Made by a program: the position numbers and the translations under genes. From positions 1 through 55,709 of the forward strand of contig JASHOZ010000051.1 of assembly GCA_030038395.1 (NCBI GenBank): a stretch of DNA of 55,709 nt. Direction: 5' to 3'. The notes beneath the pieces are model-generated. The model saw only the letters and a program-made list of their open reading frames with translations, did not search any database and was not told the origin of the DNA. Positions 48,736 through 55,709 of this stretch are shown here, one piece after another. The stretch comes from Nitrososphaerales archaeon (lineage in GTDB: Archaea > Thermoproteota > Nitrososphaeria > Nitrososphaerales > Gagatemarchaeaceae). Every line of letters begins with the position of its first letter. Positions within the stretch are counted from its first letter, which is position 1.

Positions 48736-49902
48736 ATGAGCGACACAAGGGTCGGCGCGAGGCAGACAGTGCGGCTCGGCTTGGTCGAAGGAGACCTGCT
48801 TGTGGAGGATCACGCCAGGATTCAGCCGCTTGAAGGCAACCTGGTGGTCGTGAAGGGAGAAGCGTCCTTCGAAGGAAGCGTGGAGATAGACTGCGACTTC
48901 GAGTGCTCGTCGCTGCGCTCCAGGGATGGGATGGTCCGGATAGACGGGGGCTTGACCGTCCATGATGACATAGACGTCGATGTCGCCCTCTACGTTAGGA
49001 AGACTGCCAGCGCCAATAGTATTGACGTAGGAGGGAAGCTCTCCGTTGGATCCTTGCGGGCCAAGAGCGTCGATGTAGGTGGCTCGCTGGACGCCCAAGG
49101 CGAACTGTCTGCAGAGGTGGTAGACGTTGGAGGCTCCGTAGAGGCCGCTGGAGCGCTAGTCGCCAAGAGCCTAGACGTGGGCGGAAGGGTTGCGGTTGGG
49201 GGGGGCGAGGTGTCTGAACTGGCTGACGTGGGCGGCACGTTTGCATCGAGCAAGCCGCTGAAGTTCGCCAAGATTGACGTGGGCGGGACAGTCGAACTGG
49301 AGGGCGGGGAAGGGAAGATCATCGACGTCGGTGGGAGGCTAGTCTCGAAGGGAGATTTGACTTGCGATGAAATCGAAGCGGGCGGAGTGATCGACGTCGA
49401 AGGAAACCTGTCAGGCGGAAGTGTCGAGGTCGGGGGGAGGGTCAGGGTGTCCGGGGACGTCGCTCTGGCCAGGGAGCTCGAGGTCGGAGGAGAGGCGGAG
49501 ATCTCTGGCGTCCTTTCGGCGACGGATGTCGAAGTGGGGGGTCGCCTGAGGACGGCCAAAGGACTCGTGAAGGGTCAGGCAAAGATAGGCGGGGCGGTGG
49601 ACGCACCCCATGGACTCAAGGCGGCAGACATCGAGCTGGGAAGACACTCGCGGTGCACAGGGACATTGGTGGGGGGGCGCGTCCGCCTTGGGAGGGGCTC
49701 GGAAGTCCAAGACGTCTACTGCTCGGAACTGGATGCGGGGGCTGGTGCGAGGATGGGCAAGGTCTTCGCAGAGCGCGCGATACTAGGTGACGGCTGCGAA
49801 CTCGAAGCGTTGCTCTTCACACATGAGCTAAAGCAGGGAGCCGAGGTCAGGTGCACGACCCCGCCTCAGAAGGCTTCTGCGCTCCCCCCGTTCCCGCTAT
49901 AA
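48736..49902 (+). CDS. Bactofilin-like beta-solenoid with 17-residue DVGG repeats
   Basis: 388 residues from ATG 48736, set by the TATA box. After a beta-rich start of about 95 residues come roughly 13 tandem repeats with consensus x-(V/I/L)-(D/E)-V-G-G and a period of 16-18, mostly 17, residues (first at residue 97, last near 300). This is the rung spacing of right-handed beta-helices such as bactofilins. No signal peptide or membrane helix is present, so it is cytosolic and may polymerise. The end carries DGCELEALLFTHELKQGAEV. The adenylate cyclase gene follows 33 nt downstream. Confidence 0.75.
   Translation: MSDTRVGARQTVRLGLVEGDLLVEDHARIQPLEGNLVVVKGEASFEGSVEIDCDFECSSLRSRDGMVRIDGGLTVHDDIDVDVALYVRKTASANSIDVGGKLSVGSLRAKSVDVGGSLDAQGELSAEVVDVGGSVEAAGALVAKSLDVGGRVAVGGGEVSELADVGGTFASSKPLKFAKIDVGGTVELEGGEGKIIDVGGRLVSKGDLTCDEIEAGGVIDVEGNLSGGSVEVGGRVRVSGDVALARELEVGGEAEISGVLSATDVEVGGRLRTAKGLVKGQAKIGGAVDAPHGLKAADIELGRHSRCTGTLVGGRVRLGRGSEVQDVYCSELDAGAGARMGKVFAERAILGDGCELEALLFTHELKQGAEVRCTTPPQKASALPPFPL
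49024..49700 (+). repeat. Tandem 48-54-bp coding repeats (DVGG rungs)
   Basis: About 13 repeats encode GACGTxGGxGG-type DVGG rungs at residue spacings 16, 17, 17, 17, 17, 16, 17, 17, 18, 17, 17 and 17. DNA copies are diverged, so the array is old rather than a recent expansion. Confidence 0.8.
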
Positions 49903-49935
49903 GTCGGTCGCGAAGGCGGGGAGAAGGGCGCAGAC

Positions 49936-50760
49936 ATGAGTAGGACGACAAAGAGGTCAAAAGCAGATATCTACGCATCAATCCTCGAGGTGGTCAGGCG
50001 CACGCCAGGAGGGAGGCGAATCACACGGATGTCGTATGGCGCAGGCGTGCCCCTCGACAGGCTTCGGGGGATGGTTGACGACCTCATTGCCTTCGGTCCG
50101 CTCAGAGAGGTGAGTGCGGAGGGAGAGACGACCTATGCCGCGACGCAGAGAGGGGGGGAATTTCTGGAGACCTACTGGAAAATGAACGGCTTCCTGGAGT
50201 CATTCGAGGCGACGACCACGAGAGAGTTGGCCGCAATTATGTTCGAAGACCTGGTGGGCTACACGGCGATCACACAACAGAACGAGCAGCGCGCGTTAGA
50301 GCTCCTGGAGGAATACCGGAAGGTCACGCGGACCTCGCTCCCGAAATACCATGGGAGAGAAGTCAAGACCGTAGGGGACGCATTCCTAGTCGAGTTCACC
50401 AGCGCGCTCGAAGCATCCCAATGCGCAATCGACATCCAGAGGCGGATGTACGAACGGAACAAGGGTGTCTCAGCGCCCGAAAGGCTCTTCGTCCGCATCG
50501 GAATCCACATAGGAGACGTAGAGAGGAAGGGGAACGACATCCTGGGTGACGCCGTGAACATCGGGAGCCGGGTATACGCCTTCGCCGAGCCAGGGGGGAT
50601 CTGCATCACAAGGCAGGTCTTCGATCAGATTTGGAACAAACTGGGGAACCACCTCACTGAAATCGGGAGACGCGAAGCCAAGAACGTCGCCACGCCTGTG
50701 GATGTGTTCTCGATAGATTTGCCGTGGGCGACAGGAGCCGCCGGGAGCATCGCCGCATGA
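49936..50760 (+). CDS. Winged-helix (HTH_45-like)-class III adenylate cyclase fusion
   Basis: A 274-residue protein. Residues 8-88 match the archaeal HTH_45 winged helix (SKADIYASILEVVRRTPGG, RITRMSYGAGVPLDRLRGMVDDLIAFG, TQRGGEFLETYWKM). Residues about 96-260 are a class III cyclase: metal Asp105 (MFEDLVGYT) and Asp148 (VKTVGDAF), ATP-specifying Lys144 and Asp201 (NDILGDAVN), and transition-state Asn208 and Arg212. All catalytic positions are present, so it should form an active dimer making cAMP. It is cotranscribed with the solenoid gene; the MFS gene overlaps its stop by ATGA. The DNA-binding half suggests direct gene control. Confidence 0.9.
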   Translation: MSRTTKRSKADIYASILEVVRRTPGGRRITRMSYGAGVPLDRLRGMVDDLIAFGPLREVSAEGETTYAATQRGGEFLETYWKMNGFLESFEATTTRELAAIMFEDLVGYTAITQQNEQRALELLEEYRKVTRTSLPKYHGREVKTVGDAFLVEFTSALEASQCAIDIQRRMYERNKGVSAPERLFVRIGIHIGDVERKGNDILGDAVNIGSRVYAFAEPGGICITRQVFDQIWNKLGNHLTEIGRREAKNVATPVDVFSIDLPWATGAAGSIAA

Positions 50761-51998
50761 CGCTGAGCGGGAGGCTCTGGCGCCACTCGGACTTCAGGAA
50801 ATTCTGGACTGGCGACACGATTACACAGTTCACCGGTCAGATATCGGGACTCGCGATTCCGACAATCGCGATCCTGACGCTTCGGGTCACAGGCTTCCAG
50901 CTCGGTCTCCTTCAAGCGCTGGGCTTCGTCGCCTTCCCGACGCTCGGACTCTTCGTCGGCGTCTGGATGGACAGGATGAAGAGGAAGCCCGTGATGATTG
51001 TTGCCAACCTCATCCAGGTGGCAACGCTAGCGAGCGTGCCGGTGGCGTTCGCGTTCGGCGTCCTCGGCCTCTACCAGCTCTACGCCGTGTCATTCTCGAT
51101 GGGGGCCACCACCGTCTTCTTCGATGTTGCCTACCAGTCTTACCTGCCTAGCCTTGTGTCGAAGGATGACGTGGTCGAGGGGAACCAAAAACTCCAGACC
51201 AGCGCGTCTGCGGCGCAGGTCGTAGGCCCGAGCGTTGCGAGCGTGATGATGCAGCTCGTGGGGGCCGCGCTCTCGGTTGCGGCGGACTCGGTGGGGACGC
51301 TCATCTCAGTGTTCACCCTCGCATGGATTGAGAAGCCTGAGCCTGCGGTTGCGCCGCCCGAAACAAAGAAGGACTTCTTCGCGGAGATGAGGGAAGGCAT
51401 CAAGGTGGTAACCGGAAACCCCCTGCTATGGACGCAGGCAGGGTGCACGGCGATGTCCAATCTAGGGTCCAATATGTTCGGCGTTGCGGTCTTGCTTTAC
51501 GCGTATCTCACTCTGGGGATATCGAAGGGCGTGATAGGCGTTGCCTTCTCGATTGGAGCCGTCGGCTTTCTGCTCGGCGTGCTGATCACGCCATCTTTCA
51601 CCCGCAGGGTCGGGCTGGGGCGCGCGATAGCTCTCTCGATCGCCGGAAACTTCGCGCTTCTGCTCGTGCTGCTCGCAAGGGGCGACCTAGCTGTCGTCAC
51701 AATCGGCGTAGCATACTTTCTTTCGTCCATCGGAGTTCCAATCTACAACATCAACCAGGTGAGCCTGAGGCAGATCATAACGCCGAATAGACTTCAGGGG
51801 AGAATGAACGCCACTATGAGGACCATAGTGTGGGGGACGATTCCCATAGGGTCGCTCCTTGGAGGGGTGTTTTGCACGACAATCGGAGTTGTTCCCACGC
51901 TCGTGGTGGGAGCACTCATAGCAGGTTGTTCCGTGGTCTGGATCGTCCTCGGGCCAATCGTTGGCCTTCAGCGGCAACCTCAGCCAGCCGTCGACTAG
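50757..51998 (+). CDS. MFS transporter (EntS/MFS_3-like)
   Basis: A 413-residue major-facilitator protein with about 12 helices. FRKFWTGDTITQFTGQISGLAIPTIAI, the loop-2 segment GVWMDRMKRKPVMI (MFS GxxxDRxxRR-type) and YLPSLVSKDDVVEGNQKLQTSASAAQVVGPSVA are typical of the enterobactin-exporter-like group. ATG 50757 overlaps the cyclase TGA, so it belongs to the same operon. The natural guess is export of a small molecule; there is no evidence that it moves cAMP. Confidence 0.88.
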   Translation: MTLSGRLWRHSDFRKFWTGDTITQFTGQISGLAIPTIAILTLRVTGFQLGLLQALGFVAFPTLGLFVGVWMDRMKRKPVMIVANLIQVATLASVPVAFAFGVLGLYQLYAVSFSMGATTVFFDVAYQSYLPSLVSKDDVVEGNQKLQTSASAAQVVGPSVASVMMQLVGAALSVAADSVGTLISVFTLAWIEKPEPAVAPPETKKDFFAEMREGIKVVTGNPLLWTQAGCTAMSNLGSNMFGVAVLLYAYLTLGISKGVIGVAFSIGAVGFLLGVLITPSFTRRVGLGRAIALSIAGNFALLLVLLARGDLAVVTIGVAYFLSSIGVPIYNINQVSLRQIITPNRLQGRMNATMRTIVWGTIPIGSLLGGVFCTTIGVVPTLVVGALIAGCSVVWIVLGPIVGLQRQPQPAVD

Positions 51999-52099
51999 CG
52001 CCATACAGCCGAGACGGCGCCCGCTGGGTGGAGCCTCTTCTAGCACTCCGACTGTCTCAGAGGAAACGTACATATCTCTCTGATTTTGGTGGATTTACA

Positions 52100-53230
52100 A
52101 TGAGCAGCGCAAAGACACTCCATGCCTTCAAGGACGACTCCTTAGGCCTCGAAGCGCGAATCGTCGCCGCGATAAGCTCAGTCGGCCCCCGGAACGTGGC
52201 ACAGATTGCGAGGCTGACGGGCGCCCACCAGGAGACCATTCGCTACAAAGTCAAGAAGCAGTTTGCCGAGCGCGGGTTCAGGTTCCAGGCCGAGGTCGAC
52301 TACCGGAAACTCGGACTGCAATTGCAATGGGCCACGATTCGCATTAGCCCGCCATACCATGCGTCTGCGTCGCGGTTCTTCGATGCCCTGAACAAGACGG
52401 CGTACCTTGTCCACTACTCCAAGTTTCTGCCAGAGGGGAGCTTCGTTTCGTTGTTCGCCCCGCCCGCGGGCAGAGGATACGAGCTCGGCACGCTTCTGGA
52501 GGCGCTGAGAAGGAAGAAAGTAATTGAAGACTTCCAGCTCGACGCGGTCGTCGTCGAGCGGCACAAGCCGATGGACGTGAGGAACTTCGACTTCCAGAAA
52601 GCGAGGTGGGAGGTTGACTGGCAAAGGGTGAAACGGAGCGAAGGGCTGCCGCTGCCAGATGACCCGGTCGAGGCCGTCGGAGTCGCGGATGGGATCGACC
52701 TACGAATCATCAAGGAGCTTCAGATAGACGAGCTGCAGCACACGGTGGGGATTGCCCGGAAGCTGAGGATTAACGAGAAGACGTTGGAGTATCATTACCG
52801 CAACCATGTGAGAGGGAAGAGGCTCGTTCCTCGTTACAGGGTGAGATGGATGAGAGACTTCACGAGTGCTGTGACGCACCCTGCGCTCGTCGTGGTCATG
52901 AAATTCAGCATCCATGAGGAGAAGCTGTTCAGGCAGGTTCAGAGCGTGGTGAATAGTATCCCGTTCCTCTGGACCGAGTACAAGCTGAAGAACGGCGAAT
53001 ATGTCGCAATGCTCGGAGTGCCCCTAACTGAGCTAATGGAGATGATGGCTTTCATGGACGAGGTTCTTCCGCTCTCCAAGGCGAAGCCCGATGTGGGATA
53101 CATGAAGGTGGGAGAGTCGTTCAACTACACGATCCCCTATGCGCGATTTTCGGAGAGCGGCTGGGACTTCGACGCGCGCACGGCCAAGGAAGCCGTGCTG
53201 AAAGAGCTTTCAAGGAACGTCCAAAGGTGA
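52100..53230 (+). CDS. Double-HTH transcriptional regulator (Lrp/AsnC-like)
   Basis: 376 residues from ATG 52100. A first HTH (ISSVGPRNVAQIARLTGAHQETIRYKVKKQFAERG) is followed by an RAM-like sensor region (LQLQWATIRISPPYHASASRFFDAL, TAYLVHYSKFLPEGSFVSLFAPPAG). The pattern then repeats: a second HTH (DLRIIKELQIDELQHTVGIARKLRINEKTLEYHYRNHV) and a second sensor half. This tandem Lrp-like layout is common in archaea. GTACATATC near 52068-52076 lies 28 nt upstream. A longer frame reaching into the MFS gene is not the start. Confidence 0.8.
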   Translation: MSSAKTLHAFKDDSLGLEARIVAAISSVGPRNVAQIARLTGAHQETIRYKVKKQFAERGFRFQAEVDYRKLGLQLQWATIRISPPYHASASRFFDALNKTAYLVHYSKFLPEGSFVSLFAPPAGRGYELGTLLEALRRKKVIEDFQLDAVVVERHKPMDVRNFDFQKARWEVDWQRVKRSEGLPLPDDPVEAVGVADGIDLRIIKELQIDELQHTVGIARKLRINEKTLEYHYRNHVRGKRLVPRYRVRWMRDFTSAVTHPALVVVMKFSIHEEKLFRQVQSVVNSIPFLWTEYKLKNGEYVAMLGVPLTELMEMMAFMDEVLPLSKAKPDVGYMKVGESFNYTIPYARFSESGWDFDARTAKEAVLKELSRNVQR

Positions 53231-53404
53231 GGCGACCCCCTTCTCATCTGCGATGGGGATCCAAACCGGTCAAGTCCTGTGACGGAGGACTCGATGAGAC
53301 ACCGGAACAGCAGTGACGAGGGCATCGCGAATGGCGCGAGCATGATTACGAGCCTCACCTTGCAGCCGACGCTAACGGGCTAGGCCATGGCCGGTAGGTG
53401 CCCC

Positions 53405-53866
53405 TCACCTGTGATGTGCCTTAAGCCAGGCGCGCTCTTCCTTGGTTGGCGTGAGCTTATACCCCACCATCCAGAGGAACGTCCTGGCGGTCGAGGGGCC
53501 GACGTGCTTGAACCGGAGCTGTAGGTCCCTCTGCAGCCCGCTCTCGTCCTTCTCGAACGACCCGATGTACTTGCTCACGGATCCGAACTCCTGTCGCAGT
53601 TTGAGGACGGCGGCCGCGTTGTCGACAGTGGAACGGATCTTCTTCTCGTTCCTGATGATTCCGGCGTCGCTCATCAGCGCATGGACTTCCCTCTCGGAAA
53701 GCGTCGCAACCTTCCCCGGGGAGAACTTGGAGAAGGCCCTTACGAAGTTCGGCCACTTGTTCTCGACCATCTTCCAGTTGAGGCCGGCCATGAAGATCGC
53801 CTGAGAGAGCCGCTCGAGGTAACCAGCGTCGTCAGCGGGGGGATGCGTGTCGACGTCAGGGGCCAA
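53405..53866 (-). CDS. Degenerate Tag-like glycosylase-fold protein
   Basis: A 153-residue relative of 3-methyladenine glycosylase I. It retains MAGLNWKMVENKWPNFVRAF, GIIRNEKKIRSTVDNA and FKHVGPSTARTFLWMVGYK, but lacks the N-terminal Cys-His and the C-terminal His-x3-Cys zinc ligands. The base-contacting Glu of LEGxQAGLSW is replaced (AIFMAGLNW). It may have lost glycosylase activity or act on another lesion. Start TTG 53866 has GGGTAAAAAG (53888-53897, minus) 27 nt upstream. A complete Tag is encoded at 32078. Confidence 0.8.
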   Translation of the reverse strand: MAPDVDTHPPADDAGYLERLSQAIFMAGLNWKMVENKWPNFVRAFSKFSPGKVATLSEREVHALMSDAGIIRNEKKIRSTVDNAAAVLKLRQEFGSVSKYIGSFEKDESGLQRDLQLRFKHVGPSTARTFLWMVGYKLTPTKEERAWLKAHHR

Positions 53867-53897
53867 CGATCCAAGGGAGGAGGGCTCCGCTTTTTAC

Positions 53898-54267
53898 CCT
53901 TCGCGTTCGATAAGGAGCTGCGGCCCTCCCGAACTGTCTATTGTTCGTGCTTGCGGGCTTGCTCTGGCGATGGTCGGGCTCTGGGACTTTGACAGGGGCC
54001 AAGGCGAGGGCTGAGGAGGGTTGGTGGGCCTTCTCGGCGGGGTTGCAGGTCTTCTGGCGCTATCGACGACCACGTCGGTCTCTCCACAGCTGATTGGAGC
54101 CGCTTTCGCGGCAGGCATGCTTTCAAAGGGATCGCTGACGCGGCAGTCAGCCCTCCAGCGAACGCCGCGGGCACGTGCTAGGCCGCCGGAGCGACGGAAC
54201 CGGCTGCCGACCTCCTCAGTCAAAAACGAAGGGGTAGAGAGATGGAAACTGCATCGAGGGGGGTCCA
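53898..54267. other. Intergenic stretch without a convincing gene
   Basis: About 370 nt. A plus-strand frame from TTG 54021 begins hydrophobic (VGLLGGVAGLLALSTTTS) and then turns Arg/Pro-rich; it has no promoter or ribosome-binding site and ends in low-complexity sequence. I treat it as non-coding. Confidence 0.4.
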
Positions 54268-54651
54268 CTACTGCGACGTCGACGTCTGGCAGGTGACCTC
54301 GTTGACTTTCACCGTCGGTCTGACCATCAAGTAGTAGACTCCCTGGTCCACGGCTGCGCCCTGTCCTAGATAGCAGAAGGCTAGCGAACCGAAGGCCGAG
54401 GTGGAGTTCGACTCGACTGCGACCGCGGAGCCCTCTCCGATCCGGATTCCTGTAGCGATAGGGACCACCGGCACGAAGACGACGAACCCCACGGCCAGCA
54501 GGAGGCAGCATCCCAGTACAGAATAGCGCTTGAAGTTGCTCTCGAAGGCCCCTTCCCTGAGCGAGTCAGAGCAGCTCGCGCAGTCCCCGCACAGACATCC
54601 GTCAAAGTGCTTGCAGCACCCGCACCTGGCGGGTACCTCCTGGAACAACAT
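54268..54651 (-). CDS. Cys-rich single-pass membrane protein
   Basis: A 127-residue protein. The N-terminal cytosolic part has eight cysteines within about 20 residues (CGCCKHFDGCLCGDCASC), able to bind zinc or a cluster. A hydrophobic helix follows (YSVLGCCLLLAVGFVVFVPVVPIA), then a beta-rich outside domain with an NST sequon and two cysteines (FCYLG, VTCQTS). The layout suggests transmembrane sensing or redox contact, but no family is recognised. GCTATATACG (about 54682-54690, minus) lies about 35 nt upstream of ATG 54651. Confidence 0.7.
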   Translation of the reverse strand: MLFQEVPARCGCCKHFDGCLCGDCASCSDSLREGAFESNFKRYSVLGCCLLLAVGFVVFVPVVPIATGIRIGEGSAVAVESNSTSAFGSLAFCYLGQGAAVDQGVYYLMVRPTVKVNEVTCQTSTSQ

Positions 54652-54779
54652 TGCCCTCTATAGCCGCTTTTGAAGGGTTCGTATATAGCACTGACGCCTC
54701 GCTTTCAGCCACAGACTGCCTTCCGAGGAGTGAGGACTCGGCTTAGATATCACCGAGAGATGGAGACCGGCGCTTCAAC

Positions 54780-55271
54780 TTGGCATTGATTTCCAGGCTC
54801 CCTCCGGGGAGGTGGCGTGACTACAGGCGCCTCCGGCTGGAAGCACTTAGGAACGAGCCGTTGGCGTTCGGAAGCTCGTATGGAGAGGAGAGATGCCTCG
54901 GGGAGAAAGAGTGGAAGAAGAGGATCAGTGATACTTTCTTCGCCGTGCACGAAGGGGAGCCGGTAGGCATGATTGTCTGCTCCTTCAATGGAAGCGTCAA
55001 ATTCAGACACGTCGCTGAAATATTCAGCTTCTACGTCACACCGGCGCACAGGGGAGAGGGAGTCGGCGCTGCCCTCTTCGACCATGCCCTCCAGACCATC
55101 CAGAGACACAGGAGGATAGTGAAGGTGAGGCTCTACGTGAACCGCGAGCAGCGGGCTGCGGTCCAACTGTACAGGAGGGCGGGGTTCGTCACTACCGGCA
55201 CGCTAGAGAGGGAGATGAAGGTCGGCGGCAGATTCTACACCATGCTGATGATGGAGAAGGCGCTCCGTTAG
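54780..55271 (+). CDS. GNAT-family N-acetyltransferase
   Basis: A 163-residue acetyltransferase. RLPPGRWRDYRRLRLEALRNEPLAFGSS forms the first strand and helices, IFSFYVTPAHRGEGVGAALFDHAL is motif A with the acetyl-CoA-binding RGEGVG, and LYVNREQRAAVQLYRRAGFVTTGTLER is motif B. It resembles RimI/PhnO-type enzymes acting on amines or protein N-termini. The start is TTG 54780; CTTAGATATC (54742-54751) is about 34 nt upstream. It ends about 100 nt before the 3' end of the 23S rRNA gene on the other strand. Confidence 0.88.
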   Translation: MALISRLPPGRWRDYRRLRLEALRNEPLAFGSSYGEERCLGEKEWKKRISDTFFAVHEGEPVGMIVCSFNGSVKFRHVAEIFSFYVTPAHRGEGVGAALFDHALQTIQRHRRIVKVRLYVNREQRAAVQLYRRAGFVTTGTLEREMKVGGRFYTMLMMEKALR

Positions 55272-55374
55272 CGCCGCCGAGCACATGCAGCCGCGTTGTG
55301 TTTGGGCCAAAGCAGTCAGGGACGGCTGCCGTGCATAGGATTCATTGCGCCTCCGCCGGGAATAACTCATCCTG

Positions 55375-55709
<335 letters not shown>

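Noticed and set aside
48990-49559. Long antisense frame opposite the solenoid gene
   Set aside because: Pro/Ser/Thr-rich repetitive shadow of the DVGG repeats; no promoter or plausible start.
54021-54296. Small hydrophobic gene on the plus strand
   Set aside because: No TATA box or ribosome-binding site, low-complexity C-terminus, and overlap with the 3' end of the Cys-rich membrane gene.

Overview
The window is about 55.7 kb of GC-rich archaeal chromosome. The evidence is consistent across the window. Many genes have a TATA-like box centred 26-29 nt upstream of an ATG, GTG or TTG start, so their mRNAs should be leaderless. Arg is mostly AGG/AGA. Archaeal-type genes include a Dpo4-like DinB, FKBP, PdxS/PdxT, DUF996, zinc-ribbon proteins and HTH_45-type winged helices. 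The 3' part of a 23S rRNA lies at the right edge on the minus strand. The gene mix points to the Thermoproteota/Nitrososphaeria side of the Archaea, but I cannot fix the lineage. I saw no tRNA, CRISPR array, insertion sequence or integrase.

Layout. 1-8 kb: a partial transporter S-like gene, a cytosolic BtuF-like receptor, a sarcosine-oxidase-like flavoenzyme, HyuA/HyuB (hydantoinase or oxoprolinase), DinB and a DUF72 protein. 8-13.3 kb: a coiled-coil protein with an SPFH/zinc-ribbon partner, an alpha/beta hydrolase, a START-like protein, small zinc-ribbon proteins and FKBP. 13.3-16.4 kb: phosphoribosyltransferase and the pyrE-pyrD-pyrF operon. 16.4-24.1 kb: CBS, MIT-like and DUF996 proteins, a regulator, a cytosolic HtrA, an aminotransferase, a sugar isomerase, a cyclic-nucleotide-binding protein and MsrB. 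24.4-37.7 kb: a ParB-like protein, aldo/keto reductases, a rhomboid, peptidases of families M32, YgjP and M61, Tag, and CBS and RNase H-like proteins. 37.8-47.9 kb: a glycosylated surface protein, pdxS-pdxT, a DrrAB-type ABC exporter, GtrA, and a GT2-MMPL envelope pair. 48-53.2 kb: a cyclic-nucleotide-binding protein, a bactofilin-like beta-solenoid, a winged-helix adenylate cyclase, an MFS transporter and a two-HTH regulator. 53.4-55.7 kb: a degenerate Tag-like protein, a Cys-rich membrane protein, GNAT and 23S rRNA.

The most striking locus is 48.0-52.0 kb. It encodes both synthesis (a class III cyclase with ATP-type specificity residues, fused to an archaeal winged helix) and sensing (a single-domain cNMP-binding protein, with a second copy at 22.4 kb) of a cyclic nucleotide. 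The cyclase sits behind a 17-residue-repeat solenoid protein, and a near-perfect 26-bp palindrome abuts the TATA box of this unit. This looks like an archaeal cyclic-nucleotide circuit linked to a bactofilin-like scaffold; that linkage is inference.

Other regulatory signals: a 17-bp perfect palindrome at the pdxS start site, a 15-bp palindrome before a surface-protein gene, a leader able to form alternative hairpins before pyrE, and two operon junctions (pyrE-pyrD and pdxS-pdxT) where the downstream gene appears to start at CTG inside a 4-nt CTGA overlap.
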